A DNA stretch of 64,000 nucleotides from Dicaeum eximium (Eukaryota > Chordata > Aves > Passeriformes > Dicaeidae): the NCBI GenBank assembly GCA_013396995.1, contig VWZP01003807.1:854160-918159 (forward strand), given 5' to 3'. Shown here piece by piece: positions 14,531-28,316 of this stretch. The notes beneath the pieces were generated by a model. The model had not been told where the DNA came from and made no database searches. It was given only the letters and a program-made list of their open reading frames with translations. The position numbers were made by a program, and so were the translations under genes. Numbering within the stretch: position 1 is the stretch's first letter; every line of letters starts with the position of its first letter.

Positions 14531-15324
14531 CTTACTTTAAAACAAAATTAAAGAAAAGAGAATTATAAGATATGTTTTTTCTAACACTAAGCAAACTTTT
14601 GAATATTTTCCTCTCTATTCTTTTTGTTTTGTGAGTCTACTTGATTAAAATAATTGTTCTTTGTGGGGGTACAAGTAATTTGGGGAGATACCCAAGGAAT
14701 CACTATTTTTGAAGTGATTAAATCTAAGTTGAGGTAATATTTAACATGTCACAATTTCAACACTAAGAAGTTATAAATTGAAAGTAAGCCTTATAAATAG
14801 TAAGAGAAGTCACCCATAAATTAGAAAATAAATCAAGCACAATATTTAGGTATATTAATATAAAATAATGTTTTAGAAAGAGGGGGGAAAGGGAGACAGG
14901 GAAGTGGTATTTTCTTTGGCATTGATGAAAATATATGGCATTTAAACACAAAAGGACAAAATGTCTGTGGAACCAAATAGCTATATCCCTTTTAAAAGTG
15001 TGTTTGAAAATTTAGCACAGTAATATTTTTACTGAGGCCCCGAGTCAGGAAAATAATAAGCAATTGCCTAATTTAAGTCCATGTACTCCTTATTTAAATG
15101 TGAGAATATTACAGCTAAATCCTTCTCTCAGGAACACTCAGCCTTAAAATTCTATTCATTCTGTTTGCTTTTGATTATTTTAAAATTGCTCAGATTTTTA
15201 AAAAAACGTCATTACACACACATAGTGGATTCTCTGACAAAGACTCTTTGTATTTACTCTAATCCTACATTATTTCCCAATGCTTTTTAAGCTTAGTATT
15301 TCTTGTTGAGCTGCAATTAAAAAA

Positions 15325-15351
15325 TGTAGCCAAATGCAGTATTTGGCTACA
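15325..15351. repeat. Perfect inverted repeat, 11-bp arms, 5-base loop
   Basis: TGTAGCCAAAT (15325-15335) and ATTTGGCTACA (15341-15351) are exact reverse complements around the loop GCAGT. The arms have mixed composition and are not simple AT sequence, so the hairpin is stronger than most in this window. It is far shorter than a typical pre-miRNA stem (about 22 bp plus flanks), and the outer flanks do not continue the pairing. Confidence 0.9.
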
Positions 15352-15495
15352 CACAAAGCGACTACATCACTGCCTACAACAACAAAAAAGAAGAGCAGGG
15401 AAGGTGTATCTAATAAAAAATTCCAATCTGCACAAACTTCTGGCTTAATTGCCTTCTGTTAAAGCAAAGCAAAAAAAAAAAAAGTTCTTAAAACC

Positions 15496-15527
15496 TTTCT
15501 CTTGTGGGTTTTTTTTTTCTCTTGTGG
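15496..15527. repeat. 12-bp direct repeat around a T run
   Basis: TTTCTCTTGTGG is found exactly at 15496-15507 and 15516-15527, separated by a G and a run of T. The pattern suggests slippage in a pyrimidine tract. No gene is nearby. Confidence 0.8.
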
Positions 15528-18500
15528 TCACAAATGAGCAATTTTCACACTTGCAGACATTCTAATGGACATAATAGCTTCTCTACTGCCTACCATAGTA
15601 GTCAGTTATTATTAACTATTAAACCAATTACTGAGGATTGATCTTTGAAAATTAACTTGTACATAGTACTCTAAAACGAAATGCCTACTGGTTCACATTA
15701 CAGCAGCCACTGGGGAATATATGTTGGCCTATTGCTGCCTAGATTTATAAAAGAACTTCACATTAATATGGTGTCTGTTGAGTTATTCTGTAGGAAGCAT
15801 TACAATTCCAGTCTTCAGGACAGGGTCAAATGCAGAACCTTATTTTCACATCTTTCCTCCCTGGGACATGATAATTTAGAAAGCAGCTTGCTTTGCCCCA
15901 GGAAAAAAAGAAAATCATGATCAGAGTTTTCCATATGTCACTCCTTACAATGTTTTCTTAATTTAAAACGAAGTCCTCAAATTAAACTGAAAGGCGTATT
16001 TTGAAAACAATGTCTGCAAGGATGTAGGCTCCTTGGAGAAACTGTTCCCACATGAAAGACCTACAGTTTCCTCCAAATCGTTTAGAATTGCTGTCACCTG
16101 AATGCATGTAACAGTTTGAACTTTCAAAACAGGCACAATGCAGAGGAAAAATATGTTAAAACACTTAATAGAGTTTATCTTGCTATTGGGAAATTGATAG
16201 TCATAGATGAGTTACAGCTTTGATATTTTTTTTTTGAAGCATCAGCCAATCATGGACTAGAACACACAAATCAGCCAACAAGAACAGACCTTATTTATGC
16301 AGAAGATCCTAAATTTTGTTTATAAACTGTCATGTCACAGTATACTGAAAAGACAAAGGAAAAAAGTTTATCATCAGCTCTACAGTAATGCCTCTTCATT
16401 CTTCAGGCAAATTCAGAGTCTTGAATAATAGGATCCCTGGAGGCTCTATTGTGATAAATTTACAATGATCCATCAAAATGGAAGCTACTTGCTTCAGCTT
16501 GTAGATAAAGCAGTGCAAAGCCTTTCCTATATTTCCAGCTCTTCTTGTAAATCACAAGCTGCACAGCTGTAAACAGCTGGATGCCAGGTAACACAAAATA
16601 CCACATTGACAAGAGAAACCTACATCTTTATGTACTGAGATAGGTGATTCCTTTGGCCATAAATCTACTTAATAATTTCACTTCATGGTAGAGTGAGGAT
16701 GGAGAGGAAGAGTGAGCTCAGCATTTTAACTTCTGAGTTAATATTAACTTCTAGAATAAACTTACCAGGGAACAGATCCCATCTACAGGCCTGTCATTAG
16801 TCCCACCCTTCAATGGCACCTCTACAGCTCCTGAGAAGGGAAATAATTTTGTCTATTGCTTCCAATTTCAAGCTTCTTTATTTTGTCTAATCCCAGATGT
16901 CATATCTTTCCAGTGCCATGGAAGAACAGAATATTTTTACATCATATTTTAGCAGATGGAATACATCCCAGCCAAATTTATCACTGCCAGATGGCTGACC
17001 CTTATTTACTGATGAAACGTTAGACACAGAGATAAACTTTAATCAGTTAAAATATCCAGATTTTCTGTATGAAAATGGCTGGGTAGCTCTTCCCTCTTCA
17101 TATTCACCAGAACCAACAGATCATGAGTTCCCACCACATCACTCTCAAGCCATGAACCAACAAACCTTCATGTGAGATTCTAACATCCTCTGGATTAAAT
17201 CACAAGATTAGCCAGTAAAGGTCTTAGGTCTTTGATACTTCAATTCATAGGGAATATACTAAATTGTCTTTCAATGGCATTAATCCTATCTTTGAAACTA
17301 ATCACATTCCAGTGTTTGCAATATAAAAACCCCATGTACAACAGGACAACTGTGCAACAGAGAATGAAAGGGTCAGTGTTACAGACATGAGTAATATATT
17401 ACATACATTATTTATTGGATACTTTCTTAATTGAAGAATAAGTTCTGAACCTAGAAAGTTTATGGGGAATGAAAATTTCAGTATCCAGGCAAAAATAAAG
17501 ATCATCTGCATCTTACCAGAGGGTTAAAAAAAAAGAAAAAAGATAAGCTTATCTACTGAATTTATAGACTTTGACTTCATCCCAGAGAGGTTCTATACTA
17601 TGTTCCTCATTTTAACAGCAAATCAGCTACTACCTAGATGCCTGTGAGATAAGCAACTTCTCTGAGGTCATGATATTGAAGATTTGTTCACTGCTGCTTT
17701 TCTTATACCTTTTACTGGATTGTCTGGCACTGGACACTGACTGAGACAATGTTTTGGCCTAGTGGGACTGTCACAGTGTGCAGATTCAGTATTACAGGTG
17801 GCTTAAGGACAGGGTGTATTTTCCTACATGTTATGCAGACAGTACAAAGGAAATCAGTGCTGTGAGCAATTAATGAAAATGCACATTTTTCAGAAGTGTG
17901 TGATAACAACTCCAGTCAGAAAAAGAATATAAATTAGGAACAACCATCAGAACTATTAAAAGCATTTCTACCTTCAAATTACATCATCAGAAACCATATA
18001 TAGTGTTATATATGAAATGTTTATATGAAAAATAGATCTATATTTCATCATTATTAAGATAGATATACATTTCACCTTCACTGGCAAACTATGAACCAAA
18101 TAGTGAACTATGAACACAAAAGTGACAATAAGAGGCATATAGGAAAAATAATAAGGCCTTATTTTTTATTGCATTTCTTACACTTAGCCACTAGTTTAAA
18201 AGTAAAATATCTCTCTTTTTGTTTTCTTTAGCTGTATTTTAGCCATTCTTTCTTCTGACAGATATGGGGAATCTACAGTAAAGGCAGCAATAACTCCATA
18301 TAAAGACATGTTTTAGGCAATATATGTCAGAAGAAACTGAAAGGGCCACTAATTATGGAAAATGTACTTTCTCTTTTTTGTATCTCTTCTGCAAAGATGA
18401 GATTTCAAGAACATATGAGGGAACAGCCTATCCTATTCACTCCTTCCTGTCACTGTTTCCCATGTTCCTTCCCCTAGTTTGTCTGCTTCTAATTCCTTTG

Positions 18501-19182
18501 AATACCATGCAAATAAAATTTTACAACAGACTGTAAGCACACATGCTTCTAATTTAGGACATGTATATGCAAAAGGTTAAGGTGATACTGCCAGATATAT
18601 TTTTAAGGGTGTATATGCAGTTAATGATAGACCACAGTAGAATTACAGATATTTCCCTCTTACTGCACACATTCGCATATCCAATGAATGAAATGAACAT
18701 ACAAGTACTTTTTGTATAGAAAAATATCCCTCAAAGCAGCCCAAGAAGGAAGGACGTTAGCACGATTTCATTGCAGTCTTAATTCAAGTTTTCATGTCAT
18801 TTGCTTCTCTCCTGTTTACCTTCAAACAGAAAGCAAGTTTTGAGTGTTCACATCATGAAGAGATTTCCATGATGTAATGTAGAGGATCAACTCATTCTTT
18901 CGGAAATTTCCAGGAAAGGGGTGCATCAAATAGGCCAGGAGACTGGAGCAAGTTAGCTGGTTATCCTTGCTTCCTCCAGATCTGTGGCCACAGACAGTAC
19001 CTAGATATTACCTCTAGACTACAGCAAACAAGGGAAATAATGCCTTTTTTGAAAGCTGCCAAAACCTCTAATAATGATTATCTACAACTTGTATATAATG
19101 TCTGTCTCTGTATTACAGCTATGGCATAATATACCTTCCTCTATTAAATGGTTCAAATTTAAATCTAAAAGCTAATGTCCAT

Positions 19183-19906
19183 AGCACAGAATCTCATTTA
19201 GGTTGGAAAAGACCTCTGAGATCATCAAGTCTAACTGTTGGTCAGTATCTTGTCAACTAGACCATGACACTAATTGCCATGTCCTGCCATGTTTTATTAA
19301 CATCTCCATGGATGTGGCTCCACCATCTCCCTGGGCAGCTCATTCCAATGTTTAACCTTTTACATGAAGAAATTTCTCTTGATGTCCAATCTGAATCTCC
19401 CCATGTGCACATTAGGGCTGTGTGCTCTCATCCTGTCACTGGTTGCCTGGGAAAAGAGGTCGACCCTCATCTGGCTCCTTGCAGGTGGTTGCAGAGAGCA
19501 ATAAGGTCTCCCCTGAGCCTCCTTTTCCCCAGGCTAAGCAATCCCAGCTCCCTCAGCTGCTCCTCACATGACTTGTGCTCCAGACCCTTCACCAGCTCTG
19601 TTGCCCTCTGGACACACTCCAGCACCTCACTGTCCTGCCTGAATTGAGGGGTCCAGAACTGAGCATAGGACTTGAAGTGCAGCCTCACCAGTGCCGAGTA
19701 CAGGGGAACAATCACTGCCCTGCTCCTGCTGGCCACACTATTGCTGATACAGGCCAGGATGTCACTGGCCTTCTTGGCCACCTGGGCTCACTAACAGCTC
19801 ATGTTCAGTGTCTGTCAACCAGCCCCAGATTCTTTTCCATTGAGCACCTTTCCAGTCACTTTTCCCCAGCCTGTAGCACTGCATGGGGGTTTTGTGACCC
19901 ATATCT
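19183..19906 (-). mobile_element. CR1 LINE copy 1, 5'-truncated, minus strand
   Basis: Read on the minus strand this is the 3' part of a chicken repeat 1 non-LTR retrotransposon: the C-terminal end of the reverse transcriptase ORF followed by the 3' UTR. On the plus strand it begins with the decayed end 'CAGAATCTCATTTAGGTTGG', the reverse complement of a CR1 3' terminus. It runs through the '...GATCATCAAGTCTAAC' UTR block and the RT coding part. It fades out after the 'CCTGTAGCACTGCATGGGG' block, where similarity to remembered CR1 sequence stops. The octamer end is degraded, so this is one of the older copies here. It is 5'-truncated like most CR1 copies and cannot move. Family assignment is from recognition, not a search; the subfamily is not determined. 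Confidence 0.93.
19467..19781 (-). pseudogene. Remnant of CR1 ORF2 reverse transcriptase, C-terminal region
   Basis: A 104-codon open stretch inside CR1 copy 1. From the N-terminal side it shows 'KKASDILACISNSVASRSRA', then the conserved block 'VPLYSALVRLHFKSYAQFW'. Next come 'VLECVQRATELVKGLEH' and 'RELGLLSLGKRRLRGDLIAL', the usual order at the C-terminal end of CR1 reverse transcriptase. The catalytic palm and the endonuclease domain, which would lie upstream, are absent. The frame closes in what should be coding sequence after 'LQGAR', so it is a dead fragment and not a host gene. Open frames on the opposite strand over the same bases are antisense shadows. Confidence 0.9.
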
Positions 19907-21950
19907 GATACTTTAACTGGATGTTCAAGAAGCACTTTAACAATCTTTGAAATCCAGCTATGAATTGATCACTAATAAGAAGCTCTACTTTCCACAAATA
20001 CTCAATTTAATTTCCTTAAGCATACCTCTTTTAGCAACAAACACAGCATTTCGTAGTACAGTGACATAAAGCAGAGGGCATTGGACACATTGCTTTAAAT
20101 TTCTGAATCAATGTGTTCAAGATTATTTCTCTTGTTCTCTTTCCCTTTACTTTAGCAAGTAGAATGAATTCAGCCACATGCTGAATTATGAATAATACTG
20201 AAATATTAAAGTACTGGAAGAATGCTATCAAAGAAGCTTCTAATTGTTGCATCACCAGTGGGTATTTCTTATCTCAGACACTTGTATCTGCCCCATAACT
20301 GTATCCATATCAGCTTGGCTGGAAGTTTTTCAAGTGAAATAATAAAGAAATGCAGAATTAAAGCATTCAGCAGTGTGAAAGGCAATAGTTTAATTATCAA
20401 AGGGAGATATTTCATATCTTTTTTTAAAACTAAAATGGATGTCTAGGACAGGACTAGACTATAAAATAAACCATATTCATTTCCTTTCTAGTCAGAGCTA
20501 CACAGAGCTAAGACATTCAATATTATTCAAAATGAAATGACATGTAATATTCTCTTTTACTAGCTCCCTCTGAAGAACGAAAATGTAAAATTTAAGTAAT
20601 AACTGTGAATCTTTATTTAATGGTCTCTGTAACAGCACCAAGAAATTCTACACCCAGATGTAGCTTAAATAAATTTCAACTCTCTATAAGGAAATGACTG
20701 CTACACACAACAAATAATAGCAGCTAGTTCAAACATGAGTCTTAGGATAACTGATTTCTTGAAAAAGCAGTTTAAACTGAAATTCCAATTTCACTGCTTA
20801 TTTTATCAGATAGCTTTTTCCTACAACACTGCAATGTCCACTGGAATACATTTTCACCATAAAAGTTTACCAGATTAATCCATGTTTAACACTCACACCT
20901 TTCAAGATGCAGATTTCTCAAAATAAATGTTACAATAGAATCCATTTACAAACTTTAGTAAACAGGTCATTCTGGATGGAGGAAAAGTACACAAAAAACC
21001 ACAATCCTAAATTGCAGACTGCAAGGCCAGTGAGACTTATTTTAAACTGATTATCAAATGAGATTCTTAGAACTGTAAATTGCCTTCACTTTTACTTTTA
21101 CATGCAGTAGTAAAGTGTGTGCCAATGCTGTATAGGTAATCAATACAAGAGCACAGACTTGGAGAATTTCTTCATTTCTTCAAGAAGATCTACACATTTT
21201 TCTTTAGTACTTAGCAAGCATTTTTCCACAGGTTCATTTTCTCATTCTTATCAAGGAACTTCAGTTTGCACAATATATTCTTCTAGCAAAATAAAAAAAT
21301 ACCTTCTTTACTGAGTAGAAGTAGCTCTAGAGTTCTTCCTTCTCCATTTAAATTATTCTTTGGTTACATCTTTGTTAGCAAGAGCATCGCAGTATGACTT
21401 GATCTGTTGAACAAAATATTACTTCTGAGAATAAGTGGTCACATCTTGTGTGTTTTGGGGGCCTCCAGACCTGTTGACTGACAACCAGTAGTGTTTGGAG
21501 TGCATTAAGGGGAGATTCTGGAGACCATCTTTTGATTTCATTTCATGCAGGTTAGATGCAGACTGGGGGAATGACTGGGAAATCTACTCCAGAAGCAGAC
21601 TTGTCTGATCCAAACTAAAATTTGCAGATGTACTCTATGAACATCTATTTCCATTTACTTTCTGATCAAGTTTCCTCTCTTAAAAATTCTAGATTAACTC
21701 TCCATTTTGTTGTATTCATCTCATTATAGTATACAATGGTCCTCTCCATACTTCCTCCACTCCTTCATGGTATATTCCTCATAGTCCATTCCATTTCAGA
21801 TTATGATCCCCCTGCTTTATTAAGAGAAGGTCCTTTTCTCAATGTGTTTAAACATTCACTGTTTCTGCAAACTGCACAATCCTGAGTGGCTGTTTTCCAA
21901 AGCTGAGATCAAGAGCATGTAGCAGACTGTTATAGTAACTCTGTTTTCAT

Positions 21951-21993
21951 ATGAAGTTCTTCAGCTATTATGAAGTTTCATGAAGTTCTTCAG
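21951..21993. repeat. 14-bp direct repeat, period 29, with a partial middle copy
   Basis: ATGAAGTTCTTCAG lies at 21951-21964 and 21980-21993. A third partial copy, ATGAAGTT, sits between them at 21970-21977. This is consistent with local duplication in unique DNA. Confidence 0.8.
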
Positions 21994-24900
21994 GGGAAAA
22001 AACATAGTACACCATTTCTAACAAATTTTGCAGTTGTTCAATTTAATGAAAATGCCTTGCTTGCTATAGGATGCTACAGACCTATTAAAAATGCCTACAG
22101 AAGAGATAGTTCACTATTGAAGTCTAAATAATTTTGAAGTAATTTCTAGAGATACCTGTTATATTTCTAATGAATTTTATAAGCTAAATCCTTATTAAAT
22201 TTCACTATGGCCTTTTGTTCTAGGCAATAAAGCATAATGCAAAGCATGTGTAAGTTTTGTGTTTATTGGCTTGGGAGAAACAGAACTGCTTAAAGAAATC
22301 TTTATAATGACTTCTACACCTTTCCCCCCAGAGAAAGGGAAGTCCCAAAGGACTGCTAAATCATGACATGCTGAAAAAAAATACATGACTTGCATAAATT
22401 TTCTAGTCCTCTGCCATCCTCTGTTTCACAACCTTTGCAGGGCTGATCAGATTTGCCCAGTCATTGCCAGCCACAGGCTTTTGCCAGTGGCTAAACTGCC
22501 TCTACTTTTCCATCCTTGTCCAGTAAGGTGCTGTGTTTGTAAAGCATACTCAAAATTTTTAACCTTAAATCTTCAATGCACTTGGAAACAAGCTTGCTGG
22601 ATGTGTTAGAGACCCTACAGAATCTTTAAAGCATAGCAATGCAAAACCATAATTTCTAAACTCCTTCCCCCTTAACAGAGGCAACATTATTCTATTGATA
22701 TTGATGCAATGTATATGACAGTGCTGAACATCTTCTCGGATACATTTGCCTAATGTCTTTATGATAGTATGAGAAAAAAAAAAATGAAGAGGAAATATAG
22801 TTAAAATCTACAGCCATATCTCCCAACGTAATGTGAATTATTTTGTCACATAACTTCTTCCAAGAAGAAGAAGACAAGTGTTCTTTCTAACAAGAAAGAA
22901 GACAAAGTGGTAAGAATAAGGATATTTTCTGTTAAGAGCATAAACAAAGATTCACATTTCCAAAAGTAACATGTGGTGGAAAAAACATATAAATCTTGAA
23001 AAAAAAAATAGCATCTTGTACAAAAAATAAACACTTCAGCACATTTCAGATCATGTGTGTGATAAAGCTGATTTCCTAGACAGACAAAGTGCAAAATTCT
23101 TGCCATGGTTCTTATTCCAAATAATTTCAGTAGGTCAGCACTCAGCATGTAGCCTGGAGCAGATCTCTTACTGAAGTGCATACCATGTTCTACTACTCAG
23201 AAAATGTTTCCTCTTCTCCAGCATTTTCCCCTGATGAAACAAAAGATTAAGAGGATTAGATGCCTTTCCTTGGATCAGTGTTGCAGTTGTTCAAGCTCTT
23301 TGCAGCTTGTGAGCATTTTACCATCTTTCAAACATTTTTCCCTACATTATTCCACCTTTAATCTGCCTTGTGTTTCCCAGTGTACCTCCCCCTTCTTTAC
23401 CCCTTTAGAGAATGATAAAGCTTTGAAAACTCCTGAAGGCACTGAATGGTGTATGTCTCATATTTGCTTCTGCTTAAGTACAAAAGATTAAATAACCACC
23501 CAAGTGACAACTCCCTTTCTGTAAAAAGAACATATTTAAAAGAGTTCCCCTGCAAATATGCTATTTTTGCATTTTCCTAACTTCTTCCTACATATTTTCT
23601 ATTTCTCAGTCAAGGCATGTGTACTTGTGAGAATTCATTTTCATAATGGGCTTCTAGGGCACCAGGAATTAAAGAGAAAATGTAAAACTACTTTCACTTA
23701 CAAAGGACACAACAACTTTATTGACTCAAAGAGACTTTCTCATTAAGAAGACCAAATGCACAGGTCATATTTCTCTAGAGTGTGTTCCTGGAGACTGCAG
23801 ATATGGAACCCAGCTCCTGCCCATCAGTCTCACAGCTGTGAGAGCACAAGCTCATAGCTTGAGTAATATTCTCTTTTCCTGGAAGCAAAGGCAGAGTTAA
23901 CACCCTGGTACACAGCCACACATTGAATGGCCCTAACTTCTGACCTGAAACAGACACTCAAAGACATAATTGCAGCAAAATAAGGATGCACAGACTCCAG
24001 GTTTAACCAGAGGTGTACTGCACCTAGACTTCACAATCCTATCTGGATGCAGACAAGTTTTACTCTTGATTCCTTTTGATACATTGCCCTCACCATGTCT
24101 TATACTGTGTGCCCTGCAGTCTTGGGCAACCAGAACCTCCACTGCTCCAGTCTGTACTCTTCTGTGGATGTCTGATCTAAATTACAAAATGTCTGGATCA
24201 AACCCAGATCTCTGATGAAACTAACTGTGTCACCTTGCCAGTGTTTATGTAGAGGTCATACTTCTATTTCCATCCATTTAAGGCATTTCCATTACCCAGA
24301 TTTTCTACAGGTCTCAAACATATTTAGATGAAATGTGCTGTGCCATGCAGTATTTTACACAGTGAGAGTACTATACAAATAACAATTTAAAATATGCTCT
24401 TATTTCATTTGGCCATGCTGTTGTCTATCTGAATTAGATTTACTTAGGAGAGATAATTGCTCTTATGTGTGGGAGCATATACATACACATTTATAAAATG
24501 TAGGTAATTAAAACAGTCTTCTCTCTCTTTGTCCTTTCTACCAACATGCTGCCTGTGTGCTCCTGTTTGATCAATGGAATAAATGAAAGTGTTTCTCTGT
24601 GTGTCAACTCTCTGCTATTGTACCTGAATCATAATGCAGCTGTGACCTTGTGCCTTGCTTCTACTGTACCAGTAGGGACATGTTGTGGGTAAGTCCCAGA
24701 GCAAAGAAGTCTAGGACCTTTCTGGAGATAATTCCTTGTTGTCACATTGCTGGAAATACTGTCTGCAAGAAGAGCTGAGGTCCCCTCAAACTGGCAGTGA
24801 CCTCCTCAGCTATGGCCAGAACCCAGTTACAGGTGCTCTGACATTTCATTCTAATTCAAAACAAAAATAAAGTTACAAAATTTTCACAAAAAGAATGTTC

Positions 24901-25534
24901 AGGACTAAATCCAGGGTCACAGCTGGGAGGGCTGTCTAGCAGTTGGGAGGAATCTGCAAATCCCAGCCAGACACTGGCTACCCACTGTGCTGGTCAAGCA
25001 GGGCAGAAGCAGGATTGCTGCTGTCCAGACAAGCTGCAATCTCCCAGCAGTGTTTTCAGTGAACATTCTGCACTTTCAAATCACCAAAGGGTCTTGACTC
25101 AGCCTCAAACATAAATATTTTCCTTGGTAAGGCTGTGTGTAGGTTCAATAACTAAGTCTGCATGCTACGAATAGGCTGTTGGCAAAAATGAGAGGAGAAG
25201 AAACCTGCAGCAACCATTTCTCAGCATAAATACTTCAGTCTTTTCAAACTTTTCAAATTTTGTCTCGTTGTATTTCAAGTTACTGACTGCAGTCTAAAAT
25301 GGGTAGTTTCCCTGTGTTTGCCTACTGGCACAGAGTCAGTTTAAACAACCCTGATGCACACCACAGCCCTGGTAAATTTGGGTTCTGCAGTGAGGTTCAC
25401 ATCCATAAGATTATGTCAGTCTAATTTCTGTTTGAATGATTTATTTCAGCAGTCCTTTAGGTGCCTGTATCAGAGCTAGGAACCAAGAGGGCTTGGTAAA
25501 TCTGTTGTTAAATATTTCCTTTTTACCATATAAA

Positions 25535-25546
25535 TCTCTCTCTGTG

Positions 25547-25589
<43 letters not shown>

Positions 25590-25599
25590 TTATATATAT
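25535..25599. repeat. Compound microsatellite (TC)n followed by (TA)n
   Basis: A TC dinucleotide tract, interrupted once by GTG near its 5' end, spans 25535-25572. It passes directly into a TA tract at 25573-25599 with one TTT interruption. An open frame running through it gives Ser-Leu then Ile-Tyr repeats, which is an artefact of the microsatellite. Length polymorphism between individuals is likely. Confidence 0.95.
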
Positions 25600-27696
25600 G
25601 GCTGAATGTGACTGTAATCGGTGAGGTAGGAGACCACTCTACCCTCTTAGTTTCACATTGTGAAAAGGCATCACCTACTGCCAGTCACTGAAGAGATGAA
25701 AAAAGCAGCTTTTACAAATGGGACTGTTGGTCAGACATGCAAAGCCTTTTCTGCTACTTGGCTGTACAGGAATAGTCAATCTTTAGCTAAGTTCCTTTAT
25801 CTTCATTTGCACAAATAGCAGCCATTAAGCAAAGACTGAATTCAATCAGCTTGTCTCCAATGGGAGATAAAGTTGAAACCATCTGCTAGTTCTTAAAAGC
25901 AATGAGGCAAATTTTATTACAGAGTGATTTGGTTACTGATGCCCTTGTTTCAGCTGACACATTGAAGTCTTTCTCTTCTAAGTCTTGCCTAAGGTCCAAA
26001 ATGAGATTGCAATGCCCAGAGCACTGCTTGTAAACATCAGAAAAAAGTGACATGGAACTACTGGAAGTTGCTGTTCAAAAGTGGCATACCAGTCTTTTGG
26101 GTTGAGATTAACATGAATGATGGTGTCCCCAGAAGAGACTTACAGTAGTGTTCATTTTCTTTAGACATTTTTTGCCCCCATTCTTATCCCACTTTGTTTG
26201 TATGTCCATTTTTCTTGAAATAAATAGTATGGAAAATTAAAAAATTAACATTAAAATTGCACATATACATACACGTGATCTTCTGGACTCAATTTTATTA
26301 TGAAAACCACATCATAGCAAATATTCTGTATAAAAGTATTTAGACATCTTCATTGCATTCACCATGGCTAACTATATTTTAAGTAAAGCCACATGTTAAT
26401 GCTAACTCAAACTTCCCAGATATTGATACTGGCAACAGTATGAACACCCTTGCTAACTCCACATTTTCAAATAATCCAAAGAGGTCTGGACTACTTACTC
26501 CAACAGTAAATACGTGGGAAGAGACATGTGCTCTCTGAAATCTCATAAAACTCTTCAAATTCTAAAGCACACCACAAGTTGTTGAGTGAAGTTGATCCTT
26601 TAATTAGAGTAGCTATACATCACCTATGAGTGTATATACTATGAAAAATTCATACTATCATGAGGTATACAACACTTTCAATACTCTTAGGAAGATCAGG
26701 TAATTATCAGATTGGAGTAATTCAAAAAATCACATTTTCATTCACATTCGCATTCTATACCAGGCTAGAGAGGTTGGAGCTGAAGTATTACAGCTACTTG
26801 AATGTCAAGAGGGTCTACAATTCTTTCTGCTCATAAATGGAAAATAAAAAAATTCAGATTATTCTTCACAGCCCTATTGCCCAAGACTGAAAGTTATTAA
26901 GCAGTTTGCCGGTTGCTGGCTGCACGGACTGGGAAAGACTGGAAGGTTACAATTAGATGTGCTACTAAAGATAAAGCTTTGGGCAGAGACTCCCTGAGCA
27001 AGAATTTAACACACCTGAGAGAATTAGAAACCTGAACATACTGCAAGGACTTGGGAACTGCAGTCTTGTTCTGTTAAAAAGCTCTGACATAAACTGAATG
27101 CTGAACTGGTGCTCAAGTGGCTTCTGCTTATAACCAGAAATTTCTTCTCTCTTCTAGGATTTTTCAGCAGTATATAAGGTTAAGCCTAAGATCAAACATT
27201 TCATTTGTTTCACCTACATTATTCTCCTTGTCAAACTCCTGGGAAAATAAAAAATGTTTTTGTAATAAGCTTACTGAACACAACAGCTGTTCACTCTCTT
27301 TTCTGAGTGACACGGCTGTGTTAGATCATGATCAATTCTTGTTTTTCACAGTGACACTGCTGTGGTAGGAAGCATCACTGGCTATTTGGAAATTCTGTTC
27401 CAGCAAAGAAATAAATTTAGAAGGCCTGTCTGCTACGTCTATTGTAGTGTTATGACATTCAGATTTATGGGAACTGTCTGGACTTCTCTAATTGTAATTA
27501 AATGGAAGTCCTAGGCAGGGGTCTCCTCTTGCTTTCTTTTTAATGCATACACGATATAAGGAACTACTGATTTTGGTCAACTGCTCTTGAGAACAGATTT
27601 CTAAGTCTAAACTTCATTCAAATTTTACACCATACTATTTTCTTTTTGTCCATCTTCATCAATTCAGAGGTTAAAAAATAATGAAAGTCTACTGAG

Positions 27697-27731
27697 AAAA
27701 AAACAAAACAAAACAAAACAAACAAAAAAAA
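27697..27731. repeat. (AAAAC)n microsatellite
   Basis: Imperfect AAAAC/AAAC units are bounded by A runs. No retroelement body is recognised immediately upstream, so this may be simple sequence and not an element tail. Confidence 0.85.
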
Positions 27732-28271
27732 CCCACTATAGTAAACTCAAGCAGCTTGAAAGGTGCTTTGATAGCAATGGAAAACTACAAACATTTCTTT
27801 TGGGCCAGGGAAGAATAAGGGATATGCAGCTGTATTTATTTGACTGAGTCAGCTCCTATTGGGATTTTAAATTTTGCAGAAATGCCTATAGAAATTTAAA
27901 AAAATGAAAAATGCAATTTTATTCACAGGAAAATAATCTCTTGGGAATAGGCATGAGCAATTTGGGGGTGGAGCTTATAGAATTTTAGAAGCACAATTCC
28001 AAAATAAACATCTCCTGTAATAAAAATTAAAATGGCATCTGTTCTATGGATGAAAATATGGATCCATTACACTGTTGGCAAAATGCTGAATGTCTATAAA
28101 ATATGGGAGGTATAATACACTTGTAATTTAAATACGGATTAACAAGGGCTCCAAGTTTTGTATTTTTATTGAGCAATTAGATATTTCCAAAAATCAAAGC
28201 AGACTGCTTACAGCAGTCTCGACCTAGGCAGAAAAAAAATATTACTATTTCTTTCAAGAACAAACCAGTGG

Positions 28272-28316
28272 CTTTTTTTTGTTTTCCTTTTTTTTTTTTC
28301 TCTTTTTTATTTTATC
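28272..28316. repeat. T-rich tract with several T runs
   Basis: T runs are interrupted by G, CC and CTC and end in 'TTTATCAGG'. The tract resembles a long polypyrimidine tract before a splice-acceptor AG, but no credible exon follows. I call it simple sequence. Confidence 0.6.

Larger units (their letters stand above)
8238..19182. other. AT-rich non-coding DNA, no gene recognised
   Basis: Open frames are short (under 130 codons) and match no family I know. The longest, on the minus strand at 12268-12648, looks like AT-rich noise. The stretch holds several small local duplications and one strong hairpin, listed separately, plus poly-A runs near 13509-13522 and 15470-15483. No CR1, LTR, tRNA or CpG island is visible. 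About 13140-13310 is dense in TAATTA-type words, a pattern seen in vertebrate conserved enhancers but also common in plain AT-rich DNA. Confidence 0.65.

Noticed and set aside
19264..19916. Plus-strand open frames of 113-127 codons
   Set aside because: They are antisense readings of CR1 copy 1, whose coding strand is minus.
25436..25624. Ser-Leu/Ile-Tyr repeat peptide
   Set aside because: Produced by the TC/TA microsatellite.
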